NCBI GenBank assembly: GCA_910589045.1
Contig: CAJUSH010000019.1
Coordinates: 1 to 48,433, forward strand
Direction: 5' to 3'
Length of the DNA stretch: 48,433 nucleotides
Source: an uncultured Eubacterium sp.
GTDB taxonomy: Bacteria > Bacillota_A > Clostridia > Lachnospirales > Lachnospiraceae
Shown here: positions 16,906-24,845 of the stretch, in pieces
Position numbering within the stretch: position 1 is the stretch's first letter
Layout: the number at the start of each line of letters is the position of its first letter
The notes under the pieces: model-generated
Databases searched by the model: none
Told to the model about the DNA's origin: nothing
Seen by the model: only the letters and a program-made list of their open reading frames with translations
Program-made: the position numbers and the translations under genes

Positions 16906-18144
16906 ATGATGAAGAAACTTTTAGCTCTGATGCTCAGCGTGAGCATGGTTGCAGGTTTAACCGCCTGCGGCACAACGGAAACGGAAACGGGTACACCTGC
17001 AGATGATGCAAATGCAGACGCACCCGCAGACACACCGGCAGACAGCGGCGACGACGCAGATGCGCCCGCAGACGGCGGCGACGATGCGGAAGCACCCGCA
17101 GCAAACGGAGACGGCAAGCATGTGTTCATGTTCAAGTCTACCGGTAACAGCTTCGGTGACCTGATGTTCGAGGGCTACGAGGAGTACATGACAGCACTTG
17201 GCTATACGGTTGAATACGACAGCCCGGCTGAGACAACCGTAGCAGCTCAGGTTCAGATGTTAGACGAGCTGATTACACAGGGTGTATCATCCATCGTTAT
17301 CTCTACCAACGGCGATACCGGATATGATGAGGTATTCCAGAAGGCAAAGGATGCGGGTATCCCCATTGTTTCCATCGACTCTGAGGCAAGCGTAGATTAT
17401 CGTCTGGCACATATCAATCAGGCAGAGACACAGGATATCGGTTCTTACTTAGTACAGGCTGCTACCCTGATCACACTTGGCATTGATTATCCCGGAGACG
17501 GCAAGATGGAGGAGACTCTTTCTGCTGAGTTAGCAAACTACTCCGGTGACGAGATCGTTCTCGGCGTTCTTTCCGCAGGTGTTGATACACCCGTACAGAA
17601 CAGCTGGATCGCAGCAATGGAGACCGAGCTTGAGAAGGATATGTACAAGGGTAAGGTTAGCCCGGCCCTGGACAAGAAGTATGGTAACGACGACCCCACC
17701 GAGTCTACGACACAGGCAAACGCTTTCGTAGCAGAGAACAAGGTTGACTGCATTATCTCCCCCACTACGGTAGGTATCGCAGCAGCAGGACAGGTATTGA
17801 AGTCTTCTAACAGCGAGATTAAGCTGACCGGTCTTGGACTTCCTTCCGAGATGCAGTCCTTCATGCCCGGCAGCGCTTCCGACAACGCATTCGATTCCGT
17901 ATGCCCTTACATGATGCTGTGGGATGTTATCCATCTTGGAGCAGTTGCAGGTGCGGCAATTGATGCGGCAATCAACAACGGCTGGACAGGAGCTGACGGT
18001 GAGACCTTCACCATGAACGCATTCCGTGACTATGCAGAGGAGGAGTACTCTGTTTATACACAGGGCGACGGTACCTTCGTATTAGCGGGAACACCTTACG
18101 TATTCTACAAGGACAACATGGCTGAGTGGATTCCGGTTCTCTAA
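16906..18144 (+). CDS. Sugar-binding lipoprotein of the CUT2 ABC transporter
   Basis: A 412-residue periplasmic-binding-protein-like lipoprotein. The signal peptide ends in the lipobox LTAC with the modified Cys at residue 21. Residues 22-65 form a low-complexity acidic linker rich in Ala, Asp, Pro and Thr, which tethers the domain to the membrane. The mature fold (FMFKSTGNSFGDLMFEGYEEYM, SIVISTNGDTGYDEVFQKA, GIPIVSIDSEA) is a type-1 periplasmic binding protein close to rhamnose/AI-2-binding proteins. The ribosome site AAGGAGG at 16891-16897 is optimal, and codon choice is strongly biased (GCA, GAG, AAG), both fitting high expression. A terminator follows at 18201. Ligand unknown. Confidence 0.9.
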   Translation: MMKKLLALMLSVSMVAGLTACGTTETETGTPADDANADAPADTPADSGDDADAPADGGDDAEAPAANGDGKHVFMFKSTGNSFGDLMFEGYEEYMTALGYTVEYDSPAETTVAAQVQMLDELITQGVSSIVISTNGDTGYDEVFQKAKDAGIPIVSIDSEASVDYRLAHINQAETQDIGSYLVQAATLITLGIDYPGDGKMEETLSAELANYSGDEIVLGVLSAGVDTPVQNSWIAAMETELEKDMYKGKVSPALDKKYGNDDPTESTTQANAFVAENKVDCIISPTTVGIAAAGQVLKSSNSEIKLTGLGLPSEMQSFMPGSASDNAFDSVCPYMMLWDVIHLGAVAGAAIDAAINNGWTGADGETFTMNAFRDYAEEEYSVYTQGDGTFVLAGTPYVFYKDNMAEWIPVL

Positions 18145-18200
18145 TTTATATTGGATGGTTTCTATAATCTCAAAGTATTTTACTTAAAGTATTTTGGAGC

Positions 18201-18232
18201 AAAAAAGGGGCTGCGGCTGCAGCTCCTTTTTT
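18201..18232 (+). terminator. Intrinsic terminator of the sugar ABC operon
   Basis: A run of A and GGGGCTGC pairs with GCAGCTCC followed by six T. The stem is 5'-A/T-flanked and classic in form, 57 bases after the binding-protein stop. Confidence 0.85.
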
Positions 18233-18336
18233 GTATCCGGAAATGCCTGCGAATGCTTGCTTCGCGTGCTGTCAAAAAAGGGCCTGCGGGCATAAAAATC
18301 AGCGCGATGGTAGAAAAATACGACCTCACGGCGTAT
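18233..18336. other. Non-coding stretch before motA
   Basis: The 320-base gap 18145-18464 is the only gap here longer than 300 bases. Besides two terminator-like hairpins (18201-18232 and 18337-18367), this middle part holds only a small GCCTGCGGGC hairpin near 18290. I see no gene, riboswitch or tRNA. A 75-codon open frame crosses both hairpins without a ribosome site and is not credible. Confidence 0.5.
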
Positions 18337-18367
18337 GGCGGGACCATTGAAAACCGCCGCTTTTTTT
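18337..18367 (+). terminator. Second terminator-like hairpin upstream of motA
   Basis: GGCGG (18337-18341) pairs with CCGCC (18354-18358) and is followed closely by seven T. It would insulate motA from read-through or end a short RNA started in the gap. Confidence 0.5.
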
Positions 18368-18464
18368 GTTTTGCTTAAAAAAGACGATTTTACGGTAGCT
18401 TTTACTGTAACGTTTCAGGTGATTTTAGGATATAAGCTATGACAGGAAACGCGGGAGGTATGAG

Positions 18465-19256
18465 ATGAAAAAATTAAATGTTGTGGCAGTTACGGGTTTT
18501 GCCATGTGTTTTATGGCGATTCTCTTTGGAATCGCGACGAACGGGGGAATTGCAACGATCTGGAATTTTATCCACGGTCCGTCACTGGTCGTGACGCTGG
18601 GCGGCGCGCTTTTTGCTACCGTGACCACCTCGGATTCCTTTGCGGATTTTATTGACGGCTGCAGGGGCTTTGGCTATGCGTTCCATACGCCCGGGAAAGA
18701 CCCCCAGGAGGTTTCCGAGCAGGTGCTGAAGCTGGCGGATGTGGCGCGCAGGGAGGGTCTGTTAGCGCTGGAGAGCAGCGGTGAGCAGATGGAGGATGTC
18801 TTTATGAGCAAGGGCGTGCGCCTGATCGTGGACGGCACGGATCCGGAGCTGGTCAAGGATATTCTGGAGACGGAATTTTTACATAAGGAGGAGCAGAACC
18901 GAAAGCGTGTGCGCTTCTGGCAGGATCTCGGCTCGGCGGCTCCGGCTTGGGGTATGGTGGGGACGCTGCTTGGACTCATCAATATGATGAAGTCGATGGG
19001 CAGTGATTCCTCCGCAATCGGGGCGGGCATGTCGCTGGCGCTCATCACGACGCTCTACGGCTCGGTGATTGCGAACTGGGTCTGCATTCCCATCGCGCGT
19101 AAGATTGAGAAAAACGGCGACCAGGAAAGCCTTGTCATGGAGGTGACGCTGGAAGGGCTGCTCTCGATACAGGCAGGGGAAAATCCTGGGGTCATCAAGG
19201 AGAAGCTCAAGGCAGTATTCAATAACGGCGCGGACGGGCCGGAAGAGGCGCAATAA
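18465..19256 (+). CDS. motA: Flagellar motor stator protein MotA
   Basis: A 263-residue inner-membrane proton (or sodium) channel subunit of the flagellar stator, which normally works with MotB. Four hydrophobic segments flank a large cytoplasmic loop. The loop has the charged motif VARREGLLALES, whose Arg and Glu correspond to the torque residues Arg90/Glu98 of E. coli MotA. The conserved proline stretch is SAAPAWGMVGTLLGLINMM, and LEGLLSIQAGENPGVI is also characteristic. The ATG is preceded by GGGAGGT 7 bases upstream. No motB follows: the next gene is a phosphate transporter, and a hairpin at 19270-19301 comes first. MotB must be encoded elsewhere or this is a divergent orphan. Confidence 0.88.
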   Translation: MKKLNVVAVTGFAMCFMAILFGIATNGGIATIWNFIHGPSLVVTLGGALFATVTTSDSFADFIDGCRGFGYAFHTPGKDPQEVSEQVLKLADVARREGLLALESSGEQMEDVFMSKGVRLIVDGTDPELVKDILETEFLHKEEQNRKRVRFWQDLGSAAPAWGMVGTLLGLINMMKSMGSDSSAIGAGMSLALITTLYGSVIANWVCIPIARKIEKNGDQESLVMEVTLEGLLSIQAGENPGVIKEKLKAVFNNGADGPEEAQ

Positions 19257-19269
19257 CAGCCCGGCATTC

Positions 19270-19301
19270 GGATTTGATGCTGCGATGCGCAGCTGAAATC
19301 C
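19270..19301 (+). terminator. Terminator-like hairpin after motA
   Basis: An outer stem GGATTT/AAATCC and an inner stem GCTGCG/CGCAGC form a 32-base hairpin, followed by a T-rich but interrupted tract. It probably separates motA from the phosphate transporter. Confidence 0.5.
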
Positions 19302-19397
19302 ATTCTTTCCTATTGCTTTTTCCATTCCATTCTGGTATGTTGGATATACTAATGTATATTTGAGGTGATCATTCAGAAGGAGGAAAGGGCAGGAGAG

Positions 19398-21188
19398 ATG
19401 GATATTTTTGGATTACTCACCATGTTAGGAGGTCTGGCGCTCTTCTTATACGGCATGCACACGATGGGTGAGGGGCTTGCAAAGATGGCGGGCGGCCGCC
19501 TGGAGCAGATTCTGGAAAAGCTGACGGGGACGCCCCTTCGTGCGGTGCTGCTGGGTGCGGCGGTGACTGCCGTGATTCAGAGCTCCTCCGCCACGACGGT
19601 TATGGTGGTGGGCTTTGTTAATTCCGGCATCATGAAGCTGTCCCAGGCGGTGGGTATTATCATGGGCGCGAATGTGGGGACGACCGTGACCTCGTGGATT
19701 TTGAGTCTGGCCGGAGTGGAGGGGGAAAGCTTTTTCGTCCGGATGCTCAAGCCCAGCTCCTTTTCCCCGGTGCTGGCGCTGGTGGGCGTTGTTTTTCTCC
19801 TTTTTCTGAAGGATGAAAAAAAGAAGGATATCGGCACGATTTTTCTTGGGTTTGCGGTGCTGATGTTCGGTATGGATACGATGAGCTCCGCGGTAAAGCC
19901 TTTGGCTCAGGTTCCTGAGTTCACGCGGCTGTTCACGGCCTTTGAGCATCCGCTGCTGGGGATGCTTGTCGGTGCGGTTGTGACTGCGGTCATCCAGAGT
20001 TCCTCCGCCTCGGTGGGCATCCTTCAGGCGATGTGTGCCACCGGCGCGGTAAGCTTCGCCGCCGCGATCCCGATCATTATGGGGCAGAATATCGGAACCT
20101 GTGTGACCGCGCTGCTCTCGGGCATCGGTGCCAGCAAAAATGCCCGCCGCGCGTCGTTGGTACACCTGTATTTCAACCTGATCGGGACCGTACTTTTTAT
20201 GGCGGTTTTTTATACGTTTCATGCCGGTTTCCAGTTTGCATTTTTAGAGCAGGCGGCAAATGGTGCGGGCATCGCCGTTGTGCACAGTATCTTTAACATT
20301 GCGGCGACGGTTGTACTGCTCCCGTTTTCAAAGGGGCTGGAAAATCTGGCGGTGCGCACGATCCCGGATGCGGCGGACGACTCCGGGGAAAAAAGCCGCA
20401 AAAAGAAACGGGATGCGGGGCTTCGCTTTCTGGACGAGCGTTTTCTGGAGCGGCCTTCCTTTGCGGTGGCACAGTCGAGACGGGCGGCACTTTGCATGGC
20501 AAGGCTTGTGGAAGAGGCGCTGTCGGATGCGCTGCAGCTGAACGACACCTATGATAAGAAGCAGTACAAGCATGTGTGCGAGCTGGAGGAGCGGGCAGAC
20601 CGCTACGAGGATGCCCTTGGGACTTACCTGCTCAGGCTGTGTGCAAAGCCGCTCTCCGAGCAGGACAACCATATGGTGACGACGCTGCTGCACGGAATCG
20701 GTGATCTGGAGCGCATGGCGGACCATGCCCTGGGGCTGGCGGAGAATGCAAAGAGAATGCACAAGGAGGACGTGCATTTTTCCGGGAAGGCAAAGCAGGA
20801 GCTTGCCGTGTTCTCCCGGGCGCTGCAGGATATCTTAAAGCTGACCTTTGCGGCTGTCGAGGAGGAGGACGGAGACGCGGCGGCCTGTGTGGAGCCGTTG
20901 GGTGAGGTGATTCATGATCTGAAGGAGGAGATACGGGCGCGGCATATCAAGCGTCTCGCAAAGGGAAAATGCACGATCACGCTGGGATTTGCGCTCACGG
21001 ATTTCGTGACAAACGGGGAGCGGATCGCAGATCATTGCTCGAATATCGCGGTGGCCCTTATCCAGATGGATGAGACGAGCCGGGAAGCCCACAAGTATCT
21101 GGGGCAGGTACGGGCACAGGACCCGGTTTTTGCAAAGCGCTACGACAGCTACAAGGAGCGCTACGCGCTTGATTCCCGCGGGCAATGA
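19398..21188 (+). CDS. Na/phosphate cotransporter with PhoU-like C-terminal domain
   Basis: A 596-residue importer of the NptA/SLC34-like family. The N-terminal 330 residues are membranous and contain the two inverted QSSS repeats that define the family: VIQSSSATTVMVVGF (residue ~60) and VIQSSSASVGILQAM (residue ~205), with GANVGTT and GQNIGTC after each. After a basic linker (KSRKKKRD), residues ~350-596 form a helical PhoU-like domain (LNDTYDKKQYKHVCELEERADRYE, LLHGIGDLERMADHAL). I chose ATG 19398 because homologues start MDIFGLLTMLGGLALFLYGM; a GTG at 19365 would add eleven charged residues. Whether it carries phosphate or another anion is not shown by sequence. Confidence 0.9.
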   Translation: MDIFGLLTMLGGLALFLYGMHTMGEGLAKMAGGRLEQILEKLTGTPLRAVLLGAAVTAVIQSSSATTVMVVGFVNSGIMKLSQAVGIIMGANVGTTVTSWILSLAGVEGESFFVRMLKPSSFSPVLALVGVVFLLFLKDEKKKDIGTIFLGFAVLMFGMDTMSSAVKPLAQVPEFTRLFTAFEHPLLGMLVGAVVTAVIQSSSASVGILQAMCATGAVSFAAAIPIIMGQNIGTCVTALLSGIGASKNARRASLVHLYFNLIGTVLFMAVFYTFHAGFQFAFLEQAANGAGIAVVHSIFNIAATVVLLPFSKGLENLAVRTIPDAADDSGEKSRKKKRDAGLRFLDERFLERPSFAVAQSRRAALCMARLVEEALSDALQLNDTYDKKQYKHVCELEERADRYEDALGTYLLRLCAKPLSEQDNHMVTTLLHGIGDLERMADHALGLAENAKRMHKEDVHFSGKAKQELAVFSRALQDILKLTFAAVEEEDGDAAACVEPLGEVIHDLKEEIRARHIKRLAKGKCTITLGFALTDFVTNGERIADHCSNIAVALIQMDETSREAHKYLGQVRAQDPVFAKRYDSYKERYALDSRGQ

Positions 21189-21282
21189 GCAAAAATGGTC
21201 ATGCGGAAGCCATTGCCTGACGGATAAGGGGCTGTGCGCCGACGGCGCGGCAAAGGCCTCTCTTTGGGTGATATGGCAAAAT

Positions 21283-21342
21283 TGCACAGAAATCCCATGC
21301 GGAAAACGTATTTTCCGTGTGGGATTTTGTGCATGTTTTTTT
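21283..21342 (+). terminator. Long intrinsic terminator after the Na/phosphate transporter
   Basis: A long interrupted stem pairs TGCACA, AAATCCCA and CGGAAAA with TTTTCCG, TGGGATTT and GTGCA, followed by a seven-T tract. It is the strongest hairpin in the window by length. Confidence 0.85.
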
Positions 21343-21364
21343 GCTTGTCTGCGGCGTTTCGGCG

Positions 21365-21393
21365 TAGACAAAAAAAGGTTTTATTGGTATAAT
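21365..21393 (+). promoter_or_regulatory. Promoter of the hemerythrin gene
   Basis: TAGACA (21365-21370) and TATAAT (21388-21393) are 17 bases apart, one mismatch from the sigma-A consensus. Transcription would start near 21400, just before the palindrome at 21402-21422. Confidence 0.7.
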
Positions 21394-21401
21394 TTGGATG
21401 T

Positions 21402-21422
21402 AATTATCATATTATGATAATT
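21402..21422. promoter_or_regulatory. Palindromic operator-like site at the hemerythrin transcription start
   Basis: AATTATCAT-ATT-ATGATAATT is a perfect 9-bp inverted repeat with a three-base centre. It sits at about +1 to +22, where a bound repressor would block initiation or elongation. Its ATTATC/GATAAT halves recall Fur/PerR-family hexamers, but in outward order, so the binding protein is uncertain. Confidence 0.5.
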
Positions 21423-21509
21423 TTTTACAAAGCTTATAACCGAAAAGCAGGCATAAAGAAATGGTTGCGTTACCTCACTTCATACGAAAACTGGGAGGAA
21501 TTTAACAAG

Positions 21510-22409
21510 ATGGAAAATCAATTAGTATGGAAAGAGCAGTATTGCATAGGCGTGCCGAACATAGACAAGGCACATAAGCGGCTCTTTTCGATTGTGGGAC
21601 GGCTGATGAGGCTGGTTGAGGAGGATGAAAAGGATGAACATGCCTGTGTGGAGGGCATCAAATATTTTAAAAATTATGCCATAAAGCACTTCGCAGAGGA
21701 AGAGGAGTATATGCGCTCCATCAATTATGAGGGCTATGAAACGCACAAGCGGCTGCATGAAGGTCTGCGGGATAAGACGCTTCCGGCACTTGAGCAAAAC
21801 ATGGAGCGCTCCTTTTATTCCGATGAGTCGGTGAGTCAGTTTTTAGGCGTGTGTATGTCGTGGCTGACCGGGCATATTATGGTGGAGGACCGCGCGATCG
21901 TCGGAAAGGTGACGAGCAGATGGAGCGGTGAACAGGATGGGAGTGTCAACGAGACGCTCGAGCGCGGGCTTGCCGATATTATAAAGCGTGTATTCAGTAT
22001 AAAGGCGCGTGTTTTTAACAATCACTACGCCGGGGAGAATACGGTCAAGGCGGTTAATCACAGGCTTGACTATCTCACTCCCGAGGGAAATCGTCTGCGG
22101 ATTATTATTTCCGTGGAGGAGCAGCTGATCGTGAATACGATGCGCAGATATATGGGCGTCGAGTGTACCCGGATTAACAATACGGCGGTGGCTATGGCCA
22201 GACAGATGGATAAGCAGGTATTAAGGCTGCTAAAGGACTATTTTCCGGAAACGGAAGGGATTTACCGCCTGCAGGAGGAGGCGCTGATCAGTACGAGGGG
22301 TATGAAGTCGCTGTTTGCGGTGCGCTGCCCGCAGTACAGCCTGCTTCTGGACACAGGAATGGGATATTTTACGTTTTGTGCGGATGAGCTGGGAGCAAAT
22401 AAGAGATAG
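21510..22409 (+). CDS. Bacteriohemerythrin with an additional C-terminal domain
   Basis: A 299-residue cytoplasmic protein. Residues 1-140 are a hemerythrin four-helix bundle that binds a di-iron centre and O2. All ligand motifs are visible: IDKAHKRL (His), IKHFAEEEEYM (His and Glu), ETHKRLH (two His), and GHIMVED (His and Asp). The C-terminal 150 residues (from NETLERGLADIIKRVFSI) form a second globular region of alternating helices and strands, somewhat reminiscent of CheX-like phosphatase domains, but I cannot assign it firmly. I chose ATG 21510 because GGGAGGAA lies about 10 bases upstream; an ATG at 21414 lies inside the palindrome. Likely role: oxygen or iron sensing linked to motility (inference). 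Confidence 0.87.
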   Translation: MENQLVWKEQYCIGVPNIDKAHKRLFSIVGRLMRLVEEDEKDEHACVEGIKYFKNYAIKHFAEEEEYMRSINYEGYETHKRLHEGLRDKTLPALEQNMERSFYSDESVSQFLGVCMSWLTGHIMVEDRAIVGKVTSRWSGEQDGSVNETLERGLADIIKRVFSIKARVFNNHYAGENTVKAVNHRLDYLTPEGNRLRIIISVEEQLIVNTMRRYMGVECTRINNTAVAMARQMDKQVLRLLKDYFPETEGIYRLQEEALISTRGMKSLFAVRCPQYSLLLDTGMGYFTFCADELGANKR

Positions 22410-22430
22410 CTTGCAAAAAAGGATTTATTT

Positions 22431-22480
22431 CGACCCCGACCCGGTCACTGGTTTGATGACGCAGCCGGGGTCGTTTTTTT
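22431..22480 (+). terminator. Intrinsic terminator after hemerythrin
   Basis: CGACCCCG (22431-22438) pairs with CGGGGTCG (22466-22473), followed by seven T. Confidence 0.85.
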
Positions 22481-22528
22481 GCTGCTGCTTTCGATTTTCA
22501 GACTGCTGTTTCGCCTTACAGATGCAGG

Positions 22529-22711
22529 CTACCTGTTCATAATCGGGGAGATAACCGGTTTTCTGTCCTTATCCAGCAGCGGTGTCATGCCGCCGGCATA
22601 TCCGTTTCTATGAAATATGTAATTCACACCGGTCTCGTTATCCATCCAAATTTCCATAACATTCACGGCTCCCTGTGAATAAACCTTCTCAAATCTTTCT
22701 TTTTTACCCAT
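22529..22711 (-). CDS. DUF6440-like small protein, 60 aa
   Basis: A short cytoplasmic protein of unknown function. The pattern RFEKVYSQG, WMDNETGVNYIFHRNGYAGG and MTPLLDKDRKPVI matches what I know of the DUF6440 family, which occurs as single-domain proteins in Firmicutes. The ATG is preceded by GGAGGT 7 bases upstream on the minus strand, and the frame fills almost the whole gene interval. It is transcribed alone, opposite to both neighbours. No catalytic motif is apparent. Confidence 0.8.
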   Translation of the reverse strand: MGKKERFEKVYSQGAVNVMEIWMDNETGVNYIFHRNGYAGGMTPLLDKDRKPVISPIMNR

Positions 22712-22890
22712 TTTATTTACCTCCAGAGATTTAAATTATGGTAAGAATTACTATGTAGCAGTTTACTATATTTCACTGAACATTTCAAGGCACAGCAAAA
22801 CGGAAAGCTGTCTGTACTGTGTACACAAGGTTACCGGTCACGGAGCGAACAGAAGCGTATGCAAAAATAGTAACACATCTTTCTATGATG

Positions 22891-22899
22891 TGGTATAAT
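22891..22899 (+). promoter_or_regulatory. Extended -10 promoter of the cobalamin cluster
   Basis: TGG followed by TATAAT matches the extended -10 element TGnTATAAT exactly. The -35 region (about 22870-22876) is poor, as is common for extended -10 promoters. Transcription would begin near 22906, only about three bases before the ATG at 22909. No cobalamin riboswitch is visible in the 180 bases upstream. Confidence 0.55.
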
Positions 22900-22908
22900 C
22901 AAAAGACA

Positions 22909-23673
22909 ATGGAGATAACGATAAAAGAACCGATCAATCATACGGAAAAGATAATATTCGGCCGCAGGCTTGCGCTTTCGTGTGACCCAAAGCCCGCCGC
23001 AGTCTGGCGGCTGTTAGGTATGACGGGGGACGGGGACGAAGGGCTGCGGGCGATTTACGAATCCGAGCTTGCCGAGCTGCGGGCGCTTGGGGAGCCGCGT
23101 GCTCTTGTGCAGGCAATGTGCGGAAGCGACGTGCCTGCCGCGCGGGACAGGGCTGTGTTTGCGCCGGGGGAGGAGTTTCTGGCGGTACTGCTTTCGGCTG
23201 GGGCGGCGGGAAGCCGCCGCGTGCAGGAACTGTTTGCGCAGGGGGAGCATCTGCGTGGACTTCTGGCGGACGCGCTGCTTAGTGCCTGGGTTTTTGCGGC
23301 GGATGAAATGCTGCGGGGACTGCTTGTGGATTGGTGTAAAGAGAACCGCCGGGGCATTTCCGGGCGGCTGGAGGCACCGGGGGATGTCCCGACCGGGACG
23401 ATGCGGCTGATCTGTGAGAAAATGGAAGGTGAAGCCCGGGCGGGGGTTTTTATGAGTGCATCCGGTATGCTGGTGCCGGAAAAGTCCATGTGCTATCTTC
23501 TGGCACTGGACGGGCACTGCGGAAGGTTTGCCGCGGGGCCTGACTGCGGGCGCTGCGGGAAAAGGGACTGTGGGATGAGGCGATGGAAGAACGGCGCCGG
23601 CGAAGGTGCGCCGCGGGAGAGAGGCTGTCATGGAAGCGACAAAAAAAGCGTTGCGGATAAAAGCCGCGGATAA
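22909..23673 (+). CDS. Vitamin B12-dependent methionine synthase activation-domain-like protein
   Basis: A 254-residue protein leading the cobalamin cluster. The region from LFAQGEHLRGLLADALLSAW through GISGRLEAPGDVPTG, SASGMLVPEKSMCYLLALD and a terminal Cys cluster (DCGRCGKRDCGMR) resembles stand-alone MetH activation-domain proteins of Clostridia, which are thought to act on corrinoid cofactors. The Cys cluster could bind a metal or Fe-S centre (inference). The start is ATG 22909. It has no recognisable ribosome site and lies directly after an extended -10 promoter, so translation may be leaderless. The 3' end overlaps cbiD by 44 bases. A longer in-frame start at 22819 would lie upstream of the promoter. 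Confidence 0.65.
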   Translation: MEITIKEPINHTEKIIFGRRLALSCDPKPAAVWRLLGMTGDGDEGLRAIYESELAELRALGEPRALVQAMCGSDVPAARDRAVFAPGEEFLAVLLSAGAAGSRRVQELFAQGEHLRGLLADALLSAWVFAADEMLRGLLVDWCKENRRGISGRLEAPGDVPTGTMRLICEKMEGEARAGVFMSASGMLVPEKSMCYLLALDGHCGRFAAGPDCGRCGKRDCGMRRWKNGAGEGAPRERGCHGSDKKSVADKSRG

Positions 23674-24796
23674 GAAGCCGGCTGTGAGCCGGGAGCAGGT
23701 TACGGAGCGGAACGGGACACATGGACTGCCCGTCAACGGACAGGGGCTTCGTATGGGCTATACTACCGGAAGCTGCGCTGCGGCTGCGGCTGCAGCCGCG
23801 GCGGACATGCTCCTTGGCGGCGGGGATGTGGAGCAGGTGCGGCTTATGACGCCGAGGGGAATCGAGCTGCTTTTGGATATTGAACACATTGTCCGGGAGG
23901 AAAAACGGGTGCGCTGCGGGGTACAGAAATACGCGGGTGACGATCCGGATATTACGGACGGTATTTATGTTTATGCAGCTGCGGAGCCGGTACAGGAGCG
24001 GGGAGTCCATATCGTTGGCGGCGCCGGTGTGGGGCGGGTGACGCGCCCCGGTCTCGACCAGCCGGTTGGCGGGGCTGCGATCAACCGCGTGCCCCGGCAG
24101 ATGATCACACAGGAGGTCCGGCGCGTTATGGCTGCGGCGGGCTTTGAGGGCGGCATCCGCATTACGGTTGAGATACCCGGGGGCGAGGCGCTTGCGGCGA
24201 AAACCTTTAATCCACGGCTCGGTATTGAGGGCGGGATTTCGGTGCTGGGCACCGGCGGCATTGTGGAGCCCATGAGCGAGGAGGCGCTAAAGGATACCAT
24301 CCGCGCCGAGCTTTCGGTGCGGCGCGCCGAGGGAAAGCGGGACGTCGTGCTTGTGCCGGGCAATTACGGCCTGGATTTTTTGCGGAAGCAGGGGCGCTTT
24401 GCGGCGGATGAAGCGGTGAAATGCTCGAATTTTATCGGGGATGCGATTGATATGGCGGGTGATTTGGGCTTTGAGCGGCTGCTTCTGGCCGGGCATATCG
24501 GAAAGCTCATCAAGCTTTCCGGCGGCATTTTTCAGACTCATTCCAGGCAGTCGGACGCCCGTCTGGAGCTGCTCGCCGCGGCAGGCATCCGCGCCGGTGT
24601 GCCGGGGGATACGCTGCTTCGGCTTCTGGAGTCGGCAACTACGGAGGATGCGCTTGCGATTTTGGACGGGGAGCGTTTTTTAGAGCCGGTTATGGCAGTG
24701 GTGAAGGAGCGGATTCGGTTTCATCTGAATGCGCGCGCGGCCCGTGGGATGGAAGCCCGTGCAATTGTGTTTTCCAATGTGTACGGCGAGCTGTAG
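23630..24796 (+). CDS. cbiD: Cobalt-precorrin-5B C1-methyltransferase
   Basis: Adds the C-1 methyl group in anaerobic corrin ring synthesis. The 388 residues carry the CbiD opening RMGYTTGSCAAAAA near residue 40 (TTGSCAAAA is diagnostic), then IEIPGG-type VEIPGGEALAAKTFNPRLGIEGGISVLGTGGIVEPMS in the middle and LLLAGHIGKLIKLSGGIFQTHS near residue 290. I chose ATG 23630 rather than GTG 23606 because of the ATG and the GGGAGAG upstream. The N-terminal 38 residues are a basic extension not normally conserved. It overlaps the previous gene and is followed 49 bases later by the cobK fusion. Confidence 0.93.
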   Translation: MEATKKALRIKAADKKPAVSREQVTERNGTHGLPVNGQGLRMGYTTGSCAAAAAAAAADMLLGGGDVEQVRLMTPRGIELLLDIEHIVREEKRVRCGVQKYAGDDPDITDGIYVYAAAEPVQERGVHIVGGAGVGRVTRPGLDQPVGGAAINRVPRQMITQEVRRVMAAAGFEGGIRITVEIPGGEALAAKTFNPRLGIEGGISVLGTGGIVEPMSEEALKDTIRAELSVRRAEGKRDVVLVPGNYGLDFLRKQGRFAADEAVKCSNFIGDAIDMAGDLGFERLLLAGHIGKLIKLSGGIFQTHSRQSDARLELLAAAGIRAGVPGDTLLRLLESATTEDALAILDGERFLEPVMAVVKERIRFHLNARAARGMEARAIVFSNVYGEL

Positions 24797-24845
24797 ATGA
24801 GGGAAAGCGAGCGTGCCGGCGGACGGTAAGGCGAGGGGACAGGGA

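Noticed and set aside
18151..18378. 75-codon open frame between the sugar-binding protein and motA
   Set aside because: It spans two terminator-like hairpins, has no ribosome binding site, and its composition is not protein-like.
18380..18464. Flagellar sigma-factor (sigma-D) promoter before motA
   Set aside because: No TAAA with a properly spaced CCGATAT-like element was found; a sigma-A-like match is also weak.
22712..22908. Cobalamin riboswitch before the B12 cluster
   Set aside because: I looked for the conserved B12 box and multi-stem layout and saw neither; the region is short and A/T-rich.
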